A stretch of DNA of 22,713 nt, from positions 1 through 22,713 of the forward strand of contig JAKVBZ010000084.1 in assembly GCA_022448645.1 (NCBI GenBank), given 5' to 3'. The position numbers and the translations under genes were made by a program. Each line of letters begins with the position of its first letter. The first letter of the stretch is position 1. Positions 1-8,418 of the stretch are shown one piece after another. The DNA comes from Pirellulaceae bacterium. GTDB lineage: Bacteria; Planctomycetota; Planctomycetia; Pirellulales; Pirellulaceae. The notes under the pieces are model-generated. The model searched no databases and had not been told where the DNA came from. It worked only from the letters and a program-made list of their open reading frames with translations.

Positions 1-954
<954 letters not shown>

Positions 955-989
955 TCATGAATTCACCAAAATCATCGGCGAGACACATC

Positions 990-1017
990 ATTCTAAACAA
1001 ACAGCTTGCCGCGTCGA
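990..1017 (-). promoter_or_regulatory. Possible tRNA-fMet promoter
   Basis: On the minus strand, TCGACG (1012-1017) and TAGAAT (990-995) are separated by 16 bp, with the -10 box 35 bp before the tRNA 5' end. The -10 matches consensus at 5 of 6 positions and the -35 at 4 of 6. The placement is sensible but the match is modest. Confidence 0.35.
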
Positions 1018-1398
1018 GACCGGACAGCATATTTTTACTCGGTAATTTTCGGCTAAGTCTCGCTTGATTCCACACTGTTCCACGCAATCTAGCGATTCTT
1101 ACAAATGGGATGACTGTAACGAAGACGCTCGTCGGCTTCATCCTGCAGGCTAAATCGCGAAAATCGGCCAAACCTTAGGTAGCGTAAATTCTTGATTGTC
1201 GTCCTGAACGTCCCGAAAGATCTCTGTGAGCCCTGCTCACACCGAGATGCTTCCGACGCTGCACTTGCCAGGAATGATTCCAGCAGCAAAAACCACCAAC
1301 TTTTCAGTGGTTTGAGCTCGTGAAAACATGGAGCCTGTAGCTTGAAATTAACCAAGTGTCAATCTACGTAAGTTGTTCTCACAGCAACGTTTTTGCTT

Positions 1399-1522
1399 GG
1401 CGCACCGATGGTAGACACGTAGAGTTGCTCTGAGGGGTTGCCTCCATGCGGCTCACTTTGTCTTCGCCATACTCCCTCTGCGAGGGTTTCGTATCCAAAG
1501 TGAGTGACGTTCGGCGTGCGCC
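1399..1522 (+). other. Nested inverted repeats upstream of 1640 gene
   Basis: Three nested complementary pairs: GGCGCAC (1399-1405) with GTGCGCC (1516-1522); CTCACTTTG (1452-1460) with CAAAGTGAG (1496-1504), a perfect 9-bp stem; and inside it ATAC/GTAT and CCCTC/GAGGG around a 3-nt loop. A smaller local hairpin, CGGCG-TG-CGCCG, competes at the right edge. The whole could fold as a branched RNA or be a palindromic intergenic repeat. No T-run follows, so it is not a simple terminator. Confidence 0.45.
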
Positions 1523-1543
1523 GCTCAGCCTTTGTGGATTTGA

Positions 1544-1576
1544 GTCGTTCCATACTGGGACGGCTCGTGCCGTTCC
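1544..1576 (+). promoter_or_regulatory. Mutually exclusive hairpins in leader
   Basis: Three 8-nt arms in a row: GTCGTTCC (1544-1551), GGGACGGC (1557-1564) and GCCGTTCC (1569-1576). The middle arm can pair fully with the left arm (two G-U pairs, 5-nt loop) or with the right arm (one G-U pair, 4-nt loop TCGT), but not both. This is the geometry of a switch or attenuator, 63 bp before the start codon at 1640. It could equally be a REP-like palindromic repeat; its role is unknown. Confidence 0.4.
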
Positions 1577-1639
1577 GCTACATTGTGGCGCGGCCAGGAA
1601 CAGAAGAGACACTCATTATCTGATGCCGGGTAGGCTTTT

Positions 1640-3373
1640 ATGTCGACTCCTGACAATATTGCGCGGGATTCGTTGCAGCCATTTGCATCTTCCCCGACCG
1701 TACCCCCAATGGATCCGGATCTCCAATTCGATCCACCTCCGCCTACCTCCCCTGGTCAGCCTCCTGCTTCACAGGCGCCTCGCACACCCGATACGCCATC
1801 GACGAATCGAGATTCTACCTTTCAATCCTCGCGAACTGCAGGCACCAACGAATCCCAGCAATCTCCACCGCAAACCACCTCTGTCACGTCACAGCCGCGC
1901 CAAGCATCCGCAATGCATTTACCAACGACATTCACTGTCGGTACACGTTCGGAAAATCCCGAACAACCGTCCGACAAAAGAATACCGGTTATTCGTATCG
2001 CGCCTCCCTGGTTGTTCAGCATGTTCATTCACATGCTGTTGATCGTGGCAACCGGCTTGATGTTTTTGCCCAGCCTGGTGCATCAGCAAATTGAACTGGT
2101 CATCGGAGAACCTGTGGACGAAGGTGGGCAACTGGAAGAGCCTACATTCGACATGGCATTTAATGACTTGAATGAGGTTACCGAACCGGTGGTGGTTCCC
2201 CAAGACATTCCCTTGGTCGAAGATCCGCTTTCTTTGCCACCCATGGTAGACATTGTCGAGAGGGCTACCAGCCTGACTTCTGAGGAATACTCGATTCCTG
2301 AGATTGGCTCGGCACTTCAGGGAAGAACCCCTGGAATGAAACGCGCCCTACTGGCTGCGTATGGAGGAACTCCTGGAACGGAAGCGGCCGTTGAGCTCGC
2401 ACTAAAGTGGTTTGCACGCTATCAGCATCGCAATGGATTTTGGAGCTTAACCGGCCACTACGACAACGGTGCAACGATCGAGAATCAGGTAGCTGCAACG
2501 GCCATGGCTCTGTTGGCTTTCCAAGGCGCTGGCCATACGCATTTGCATGGCGACTATATCGATGTTGTGCGTCGAGGATGGCATGCGCTACTGGGAAGCC
2601 AAAAGACGGACGGCGACTTTTGGCGAGGAGGACTGGTGCAGCAACGGCTGTACGCACAAGCGCAGGCCACGATTGCTCTCTGTGAACTATACGGAATGAC
2701 ACACGACGAGGAGTACCGCGAACCGGCTCAGCGTGCCATCAACTACGCCATCGAGATCCAAGATTCTGAAGGGGGATGGCGTTACGAACCAGGATACCTT
2801 TCTGACACCTCTGTCACAGGCTGGTTTGTGATGGCATTACAAAGTGCCCGCATGGCTTATCTGGAGGTTGATTCGGCCGCTTTAGAGAAAGTGGCCAAGT
2901 ACTTGGATTCGGCTTCGAGTGTGGATGGGACGCGGTACGGTTATCGCCCGCGAGAAGGAGGCACGCTGCCGATGACGGCCGAGGCGCTACTCTGTCGTCA
3001 GTACCTGGGATGGGCCCGTAATGATTCGCGGCTGATGTTAGGCGTCGAGTACATCAGTGACCATTCCATCGATTTTCGTGATCGCAACGTTTACTACTGG
3101 TACTACGCAACTCAAGTGATTCACCACATGAACGACCATTCTTGGGACAAGTGGAATCGTGTGATGCGCGTCGAGCTACCTCGAAATCAGGTGCAAACTG
3201 GCAAAGAAAAAGGGAGCTGGTCACCAGTAGGAGATCGCTGGGGGTCGCACGGAGGACGACTTTATACCACCGCATTGAGCACCTACATGCTCGAAGTCTA
3301 CTATCGTCACTTACCAATTTATGCCGACTTGGGCCAATTTCGGCAGGTGGATTCTGACGTAGTTGCACCGTGA
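1640..3373 (+). CDS. Membrane-anchored prenyltransferase/squalene-cyclase repeat protein
   Basis: A 577-aa planctomycete protein with a terpene-cyclase-like alpha-alpha toroid domain; substrate unknown. Residues 1-120 are a Pro/Ser/Thr/Gln-rich, probably disordered segment. One membrane helix follows (about 122-146, PPWLFSMFIHMLLIVATGLM), then an acidic linker. From about 247 to the end come QW-like repeats: ALKWFARYQHRNGFWSL, HALLGSQKTDGDFW, AINYAIEIQDSEGGWRYEPG, AKYLDSASSVDGTRYGYRP. The DxDD acid motif of true class II cyclases is not evident, so cyclase activity should not be assumed. The single helix after a long hydrophilic N-terminus suggests a protein whose toroid faces the periplasm. 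The start ATG has only a weak GGTAGG upstream. It converges on lpxK, sharing its last 55 bp with it on the opposite strand. Confidence 0.8.
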   Translation: MSTPDNIARDSLQPFASSPTVPPMDPDLQFDPPPPTSPGQPPASQAPRTPDTPSTNRDSTFQSSRTAGTNESQQSPPQTTSVTSQPRQASAMHLPTTFTVGTRSENPEQPSDKRIPVIRIAPPWLFSMFIHMLLIVATGLMFLPSLVHQQIELVIGEPVDEGGQLEEPTFDMAFNDLNEVTEPVVVPQDIPLVEDPLSLPPMVDIVERATSLTSEEYSIPEIGSALQGRTPGMKRALLAAYGGTPGTEAAVELALKWFARYQHRNGFWSLTGHYDNGATIENQVAATAMALLAFQGAGHTHLHGDYIDVVRRGWHALLGSQKTDGDFWRGGLVQQRLYAQAQATIALCELYGMTHDEEYREPAQRAINYAIEIQDSEGGWRYEPGYLSDTSVTGWFVMALQSARMAYLEVDSAALEKVAKYLDSASSVDGTRYGYRPREGGTLPMTAEALLCRQYLGWARNDSRLMLGVEYISDHSIDFRDRNVYYWYYATQVIHHMNDHSWDKWNRVMRVELPRNQVQTGKEKGSWSPVGDRWGSHGGRLYTTALSTYMLEVYYRHLPIYADLGQFRQVDSDVVAP

Positions 3374-4440
3374 TGTGCTTCCATCCAAGGTGCAAGCTCG
3401 TGCTGCAGTCTTGCTGTAAAGGCTTTTTCTCCCTGCGTCACTTCTAATCCGATCTGCAACGCATGGAGTGGCTTGCCCGCGATTTTTTGTGACGGTAGTT
3501 TCACCAGATCTTTGTGTGTACACACGACAGAGTCGACATGCTGAGGTAGGCCTTCCACCCATTGGTCCAGCGAACGCATGTCTTGATCGGAATAAGGATG
3601 GTGGTCCGGAAATTCACGAAAAGCCGCGATTTGGACACCGGCGCGTGTTAACGAGTGCCGGAAGCCCTGCGGATTACCTATGCCGCAAAAGGCGGCCACG
3701 TTAGCATTCTGTAACTGTGAAAGGGCCACGGACTGCTGATCCGCCATCAGCCAGCCAATCGGTTGGTGTGCCGTTTCCAGCCACAAACCTTGAGGTGCCA
3801 TTGCTTGTGCTCGCTGACGAATAGCGTCACGAGTGTCTTCGTCAACAGCATCGGCGCGAGACAATGCAATCACATGCGCCCGTGCCAAACCGGAGCAGGG
3901 CTCGCGGAGTGCCCCTCTGGGAAACACATGATCGAAGCCGAACGGCGAGAGGCCATCGATCAAGACAATATCTAAATCTCGGGCAATACGCCGATGTTGG
4001 AAGCCATCATCCAGAATGATGACTTGAGCATGATGTTCTTCGATGGCTTGGCGCGCCCCGAGTACACGGTCTCGGTTTTGCACGTGCGGAACGCCGGGCA
4101 ACGTGCGTTGCAATTCGAGAGCTTCGTCATTCCAACCGTCACGGCCGCCGCCGTAGCCTCGGCTTACGATGGTCACCTGGAGGTGCTGGTTTTGGAGCCA
4201 CTGAGCCAACCACGCCACCATGGGCGTCTTGCCGGTTCCTCCCAACGTAAGATTGCCAACGCTAATCACAGGAACCTTCACCGCATGAGTGCGGAAACGT
4301 CCCGAATCAAAACCCCGATTGCGCCAGCTGACCGCAGCCGCGTACGGGATTTCTATAGCCGACAGAACAGAACGCACTAGCGTCGCGTTCCAGCCACGTC
4401 GTTCACCACTGATCAGAGCATAATAGTCGCCAACATCCAT
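3319..4440 (-). CDS. lpxK: Tetraacyldisaccharide 4'-kinase LpxK
   Basis: LpxK phosphorylates the 4' position of the tetraacyl disaccharide-1-phosphate to give lipid IVA, a late step of lipid A synthesis at the inner face of the cytoplasmic membrane. The 373-aa product carries the family hallmarks: a hydrophobic N-terminal part (about 22-37), a P-loop in VGNLTLGGTGKTP (61-73), SRGYGG (93-98) and DDGFQHRR (144-151). It is somewhat longer than E. coli LpxK (328 aa), mainly at the C-terminus. The start is ATG; no clear Shine-Dalgarno sequence was seen before it. It stands alone on the minus strand, tail-to-tail with the preceding gene. It supports a didermal organism able to make lipid A. Confidence 0.95.
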   Translation of the reverse strand: MDVGDYYALISGERRGWNATLVRSVLSAIEIPYAAAVSWRNRGFDSGRFRTHAVKVPVISVGNLTLGGTGKTPMVAWLAQWLQNQHLQVTIVSRGYGGGRDGWNDEALELQRTLPGVPHVQNRDRVLGARQAIEEHHAQVIILDDGFQHRRIARDLDIVLIDGLSPFGFDHVFPRGALREPCSGLARAHVIALSRADAVDEDTRDAIRQRAQAMAPQGLWLETAHQPIGWLMADQQSVALSQLQNANVAAFCGIGNPQGFRHSLTRAGVQIAAFREFPDHHPYSDQDMRSLDQWVEGLPQHVDSVVCTHKDLVKLPSQKIAGKPLHALQIGLEVTQGEKAFTARLQHELAPWMEAHHGATTSESTCRNWPKSA

Positions 4441-4730
4441 GAGCGATTACTAACACTATCCCATCGTTTTACAGATAGCTTCGGCCATCTCTTAGGCACC
4501 TACGGTTGAGGTCGACAAATAACGCCTGTCACAGTATTTCATCACATTCGCTTGTGAACGGCAGCAACCTTTTGGCAGCCATCGTGGAAAGCACACTGCG
4601 CGACCCGACACGTGCCACTGATACTGATTGGTTTGATAGCAACGACCGAGAGTATCACAGCCACCGCGGGCGGTCAACGCTTTCGCTCTAGGGGAGCCTG
4701 TTTGACCGGGCCAAGCTCTGAGTTTTCGTC

Positions 4731-4736
4731 TATAAT
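4731..4736 (+). promoter_or_regulatory. Perfect -10 box TATAAT
   Basis: TATAAT lies 41 bp before the ATG at 4778. The only good -35 candidate, TTGACC (4702-4707), is 23 bp away, too far for standard sigma-70 spacing; at 17 bp there is only GGGCCA. It may still be the transcription start region of the large membrane protein gene. Confidence 0.4.
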
Positions 4737-4765
4737 AGTAATAACGGCACAGAGAAACCCACTAC

Positions 4766-4770
4766 AAGGA
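4766..4770 (+). promoter_or_regulatory. Ribosome binding site AAGGA
   Basis: AAGGA lies 7 nt before the ATG at 4778 and supports that start for the 1156-aa protein. Confidence 0.65.
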
Positions 4771-4777
4771 ACTCCTC

Positions 4778-7700
4778 ATGGCCACAGGAACGGCCCGCTC
4801 GAGCGATTCGCAGGCTCAAGCAAAAAATCTCGCACGCGATGCGGCTCAGCGTGAGCGATTCATTCAATCCCGAATCGACCGGACTCGTCGTTCTGTGAAA
4901 TGGCGAGATCTACTGACGTCAGCCTTGCTCGGACTGTCGGTTACCCTAGCGTTCTTGCTGCTGTTAATTGGATGGGACCATTGGGTGGCTCCGTTGAACA
5001 CCTGGAATCGTTCGGCCGCCTTGCTACTAATGCTTGGATATTGGGCGTACGTGGTAGTGCGCCACCTGTCTCCGCTCATCCTGAATCGCATCAATCCCGT
5101 ATTTGCCGCCCGTACGATCGAAGAGACTGTTCCTGAGCTGAAGAATAGCCTGACAAATTATTTACTACTGCGATCGCAACACGCTGAAATTAAGCCTGTC
5201 GTATTCGATGCCGTAGGCCAACAAGCTGCTCACGATTTGTCCGGTCTGCAACTGGAAACCGCTGTGGATCGCGCACGGTTAATACGAGTCGGCTACTTCT
5301 TTGCCGCACTGATTGTTTTAGGTGGACTATACAGTATTCTTTCTCCGAAAGACCCTTGGCAAACGGTGCAACGAGTTGTTTTGCCGTGGGCTGATATCGC
5401 ACGTCCGTCTCGCGTCGAAATCGTCGAAGTACGCATTGATGGCGAACTTTACGAGTCTGGCGATGCGGTACCCATTTACCTGGGACAACAAGCTCGGGTG
5501 ACCGCTGTCGTGCGTGGAGTGGAACGCAGTGAGGAAGTCGTGCTGAGCTACACGACGGCGGACAACCAGGTTGTCGACCGTCTCGTTCCCATGGTGGCCG
5601 AAGCCAACACGGCAAGTTATTCGGCAAACGTGCCGGATGAGAGCCGGGGACTGCAGAGAGACGTGGTATTCCGGATCGAAGCAGGAGATACCGTTTCCTC
5701 CGATTACTACCTGAAGTTACTGTCGGTCCCTCATCTGGTGATCGATTCGATCACATACGACTACCCAGAGTACACTCGCATGGAAAAACGCGTCGTGCGT
5801 GGACAAGGGAGTATTCGGGCCGTCGAAGGAACCCGAGTAACCATCCAGGCTACGGCAAATCAAGAGATTGACAACGCCTACTTGAAGTTCGCCGTCAACA
5901 CGGTGGATCCTGAGTCAAGTTCGCAGCATGACTCGGCCGCAGACCATGTCCGAATGCGTGTCAACGGCAGCAAGGCTGAGGGTAGCTTTCGGTTAACGTT
6001 GCCGGATGAACAACGCGAAGTGTTCCGACGCAGCTATGAGATCCGGTTTACCAGCAAAAGCGGACAAGCCAACGAACGCCCGCTTCGGTACCTGATCGAT
6101 GTCGTCCCGGATCTGCGGCCAGAAATTGAATTCCTCGCCCCTCCGCAACAGGAAATTGAACTTCCCGTCGACCGACAACAGGTGGTTGAAATTTTAGCAC
6201 GCGATCCCGATTTTGGTTTGGTGGATGTCACCTTACACATGGTGGCGGGTGGTGAACCGATTTTATCAAAACAGCTGCTCGACGAACCCAAGGGGTGGAC
6301 CGGGAGCGCCAATCGGCGATTCGAATTCGACCCACAAACCTATGACCTCCAGCCGGGACACATGGTGACGTACTGGGCTACGGCACAAGACAATTATCCT
6401 GGTAGTGTTGTGTCTCACGGTGAATCCAAGCAGCAGGTGAATTCCACTTCCAAATATCGCTTTGTGATTGTGGCTCCAGAAAATAAAGGGACGCAACGGC
6501 AGGAAGGTTCGGACGGTTCCGATTCAAAGGACCAAGCCGAATTCACCGAAAAACCAGCTCAAGCGGAGGACGAATCGGAGGAAGATGCTGGCCAGTCAGC
6601 AACCGATGGCGAAGTGGACGAAGCTTCGGATGGCTCACCATCGGACGAGCAGCAAGAGTCGCCAGGTGACAGCCAGTCGGTGACAGAAGATGATCAACAA
6701 GAGGGTGCTGGAATTGGCCAACAGACCGATGAAGAAAGCTCTCATGAAGGTGAGAATGGCTCGGCGGGTCCAGGAGATGCCAACGACACTCAGCAAAACG
6801 GTTCCGGCCAGGAGGGTGCTGGATCGGGCGATGGTCCATCGTCCGAGAACTCAAGTGAGAACGGCTCGGGCGGAAAAGGGTCTCGTCGGCGGGCAACCGA
6901 TGGCACAGAGGACTCTGAGATCTTTGATCGGGTTCTGGAAAGAATGCGAGAATCGGAAAACCACGATGGCAACTCTGGCGAGCCTGCCACAGACGAAATG
7001 CCAGATTCGGGGCAATCCGAATCGACAAGCGAGGCAGGTTCCTCCTCCGAACAGACTCCGAATGATGGTTCAGCGACGAATGCCGAGACGGATGGCAACC
7101 ATCGTCAGCCTGAGCGTACCGGCGAGGATGGTGGAAACCAGGGTGAAGCCGAAGAAGGCGAAGACAACGCCGGAGAAGGTGGACGAACTGAAGACGCCGC
7201 CCAACCAGAAGAAGCAACTTCTCGCCAAACCGAACCAAACTCAGGCGATCCTCCGGCACAGCCAGGGTTAGGGGACGATGGTGAATCAGGTTTCGGAGCG
7301 CGTAGTGACGACCAACACGGCGCACCTGCTGATCAAGAGACCAATCAGCAACAGCCCAAACATTCACCATCGAACAATCAAGGCCCAGGGTCGCCGACGG
7401 AGGCCAAATCGCCTGGCACCGACAAACAGCAGTCAGATTCCGAAGGGGGAGAAGGTGGCGATCGTAGCGGAGGGGACAAACAAGGAGGTAGCCAAAGCGC
7501 TACACAACCCGGAAACGATAGTGCAGGCAGCCGTAGTACGGCGGACGACGGAGCTTCACAAGAATCAGGCAACGGGGAAGCTAATTCCCAAGCAGGAGAT
7601 GACAGTTTAAGTTCGGAAAAAACGGGCCAATCTGGTAAGGAACACGGTAGCGGAACAGCCGGAGGTGATCCACAATCCAACGGCTCAGAAGCAGAATCAT

Positions 7701-8248
7701 CCGATGTACCGAACGGTCAGCCTGGGGGATCTCTAGACAGTCAACCGGCGACCGACGGCGCTGATTCTCAGCAAGATGCGGCTCCGGGCCAAATACCAAC
7801 CAATGGGGGACGTCCTGGCGAGCGAAGCAACCCCTCACCACCATCGGATGTAAATCAAGGTGTACCGCCGGCAGGCGACGCCGCAAACACCGAATATGCT
7901 GAGAAAGCAACCGACTTGGCCTTACGCTACCTTAAGGATCAGCAAGACAATCCAGATCGAGCCCTGTTGGACGATTTGGGTTGGACTGCCGACGAGTTGC
8001 GTCAATTTATAGAGCGCTGGGATCGGCTAAAGCAACAGTCCGCTCAGGACCCCACCGCGCAGAGCGAGTTGCTGGAGAGACTCGAAAGTTTAGGCTTGCA
8101 GTCGCCAAACAACCGGTTACGTCGCGACAACGTGAAACGTGATCCACATGGTGGGTTAAACGATACGGCGAACCGTTCCCGGCCTCCGACGGAATACTTG
8201 GATCAGCTGCGAGCTTTTCAGGAGAGTATTGCGAAGGACCGTGAGTAG
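4778..8248 (+). CDS. Giant membrane protein with acidic low-complexity domain
   Basis: An 1156-aa protein of unknown function whose architecture is common in planctomycetes. Residues 1-45 are a charged cytoplasmic start; membrane helices lie at about 46-64, 79-102 and 171-189. Between the second and third helices is ARTIEETVPELKNSLTNYLL, resembling a motif in DUF4175/TIGR02302-type proteins. Residues 195-560 look like beta-rich extracytoplasmic domains (PSRVEIVEVRIDGELYESGD; TYDYPEYTRMEKRVVRGQG; DVVPDLRPEIEFLAPPQQEI). Residues about 570-1035 are a Gly/Ser/Glu/Asp/Gln/Asn-rich low-complexity tract. A helical C-terminal domain (about 1037-1156, YAEKATDLALRYLKDQQDNP) closes the protein. The frame is uninterrupted through the low-complexity part, so it is probably truly coding. 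The relation to DUF4175 is a resemblance, not a confirmed assignment. A surface or envelope role is inferred from topology only. Confidence 0.75.
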   Translation: MATGTARSSDSQAQAKNLARDAAQRERFIQSRIDRTRRSVKWRDLLTSALLGLSVTLAFLLLLIGWDHWVAPLNTWNRSAALLLMLGYWAYVVVRHLSPLILNRINPVFAARTIEETVPELKNSLTNYLLLRSQHAEIKPVVFDAVGQQAAHDLSGLQLETAVDRARLIRVGYFFAALIVLGGLYSILSPKDPWQTVQRVVLPWADIARPSRVEIVEVRIDGELYESGDAVPIYLGQQARVTAVVRGVERSEEVVLSYTTADNQVVDRLVPMVAEANTASYSANVPDESRGLQRDVVFRIEAGDTVSSDYYLKLLSVPHLVIDSITYDYPEYTRMEKRVVRGQGSIRAVEGTRVTIQATANQEIDNAYLKFAVNTVDPESSSQHDSAADHVRMRVNGSKAEGSFRLTLPDEQREVFRRSYEIRFTSKSGQANERPLRYLIDVVPDLRPEIEFLAPPQQEIELPVDRQQVVEILARDPDFGLVDVTLHMVAGGEPILSKQLLDEPKGWTGSANRRFEFDPQTYDLQPGHMVTYWATAQDNYPGSVVSHGESKQQVNSTSKYRFVIVAPENKGTQRQEGSDGSDSKDQAEFTEKPAQAEDESEEDAGQSATDGEVDEASDGSPSDEQQESPGDSQSVTEDDQQEGAGIGQQTDEESSHEGENGSAGPGDANDTQQNGSGQEGAGSGDGPSSENSSENGSGGKGSRRRATDGTEDSEIFDRVLERMRESENHDGNSGEPATDEMPDSGQSESTSEAGSSSEQTPNDGSATNAETDGNHRQPERTGEDGGNQGEAEEGEDNAGEGGRTEDAAQPEEATSRQTEPNSGDPPAQPGLGDDGESGFGARSDDQHGAPADQETNQQQPKHSPSNNQGPGSPTEAKSPGTDKQQSDSEGGEGGDRSGGDKQGGSQSATQPGNDSAGSRSTADDGASQESGNGEANSQAGDDSLSSEKTGQSGKEHGSGTAGGDPQSNGSEAESSDVPNGQPGGSLDSQPATDGADSQQDAAPGQIPTNGGRPGERSNPSPPSDVNQGVPPAGDAANTEYAEKATDLALRYLKDQQDNPDRALLDDLGWTADELRQFIERWDRLKQQSAQDPTAQSELLERLESLGLQSPNNRLRRDNVKRDPHGGLNDTANRSRPPTEYLDQLRAFQESIAKDRE
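6490..7890 (+). other. Low-complexity Gly/Ser/Asp/Glu/Gln coding tract
   Basis: This part of the 1156-aa gene encodes about 465 residues almost wholly of G, S, E, D, Q, N, T, P and A, with few hydrophobics. The codons drift rather than forming an exact tandem array; motifs such as SGDG, GSGG and EEGED recur irregularly. The tract generates long spurious frames on both strands (for example minus 6543-7370), which should not be called as genes. Confidence 0.8.
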
Positions 8249-8254
8249 ACTGGA

Positions 8255-8323
8255 TGCTGCAAGAACTGGCTTGATATCCTGAGCATAGTCAAGGATCTCG
8301 GCCGTATAGGATATTCCGCAGCA
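8255..8323. other. Nested inverted repeat after membrane-protein gene
   Basis: TGCTGC (8255-8260) pairs with GCAGCA (8318-8323), and inside it ATATCCT (8274-8280) pairs with AGGATAT (8308-8314). It begins 6 bp after the stop at 8248 and ends 95 bp before nadB. No T-run follows; a 3'-end stabilising or Rho-associated structure is possible. Confidence 0.35.
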
Positions 8324-8418
8324 ACTCGTTTCATGTTCAGGCCGGGGGCTTAAGTTACCAATGAAGAGGCTCAGGATCCAAGTTGTGATGAAAGCTCCAG
8401 ACAACAGATTGAACACTT

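Larger units (their letters stand above)
955..1639. other. Gene-free stretch with hairpins
   Basis: No convincing gene lies in these 685 bases; the open frames here lack family character and follow the inverted repeats. Visible structure: a hairpin at 1220-1248 (TGTGAGC-CCT-GCTCACA, extended by ATCTC/GAGAT across a 2-nt bulge) and a 7-bp hairpin at 1290-1313 (AAACCAC/GTGGTTT) that on the minus strand ends in five T and could be a weak terminator. Two further structured segments are listed separately. The right part must hold the promoter and leader of the gene at 1640, but no clear -35/-10 pair was seen. Confidence 0.6.
4441..4777. other. Divergent intergenic region
   Basis: These 337 bases separate the starts of lpxK (minus) and the large membrane protein gene (plus), so they should contain both promoters. 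Apart from the -10-like box at 4731-4736 and the ribosome binding site at 4766-4770, no strong motif, repeat or gene was seen. Confidence 0.5.

Noticed and set aside
1446..2042. 198-codon plus-strand frame upstream of and into the cyclase-repeat gene
   Set aside because: Begins inside an inverted repeat and overlaps the well-supported gene at 1640 out of frame; Arg/Pro/His/Leu-rich shadow.
4702..4736. TTGACC plus TATAAT as a full sigma-70 promoter
   Set aside because: Spacing of 23 bp is outside the usual 16-19 bp, so only the -10 box is reported.
6543..7370. 275-codon open frame on the minus strand
   Set aside because: Antisense of the low-complexity tract; its His/Arg/Leu/Pro-rich composition is what the complement of Gly/Ser/Asp/Glu codons gives. 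No domain or ribosome binding site.
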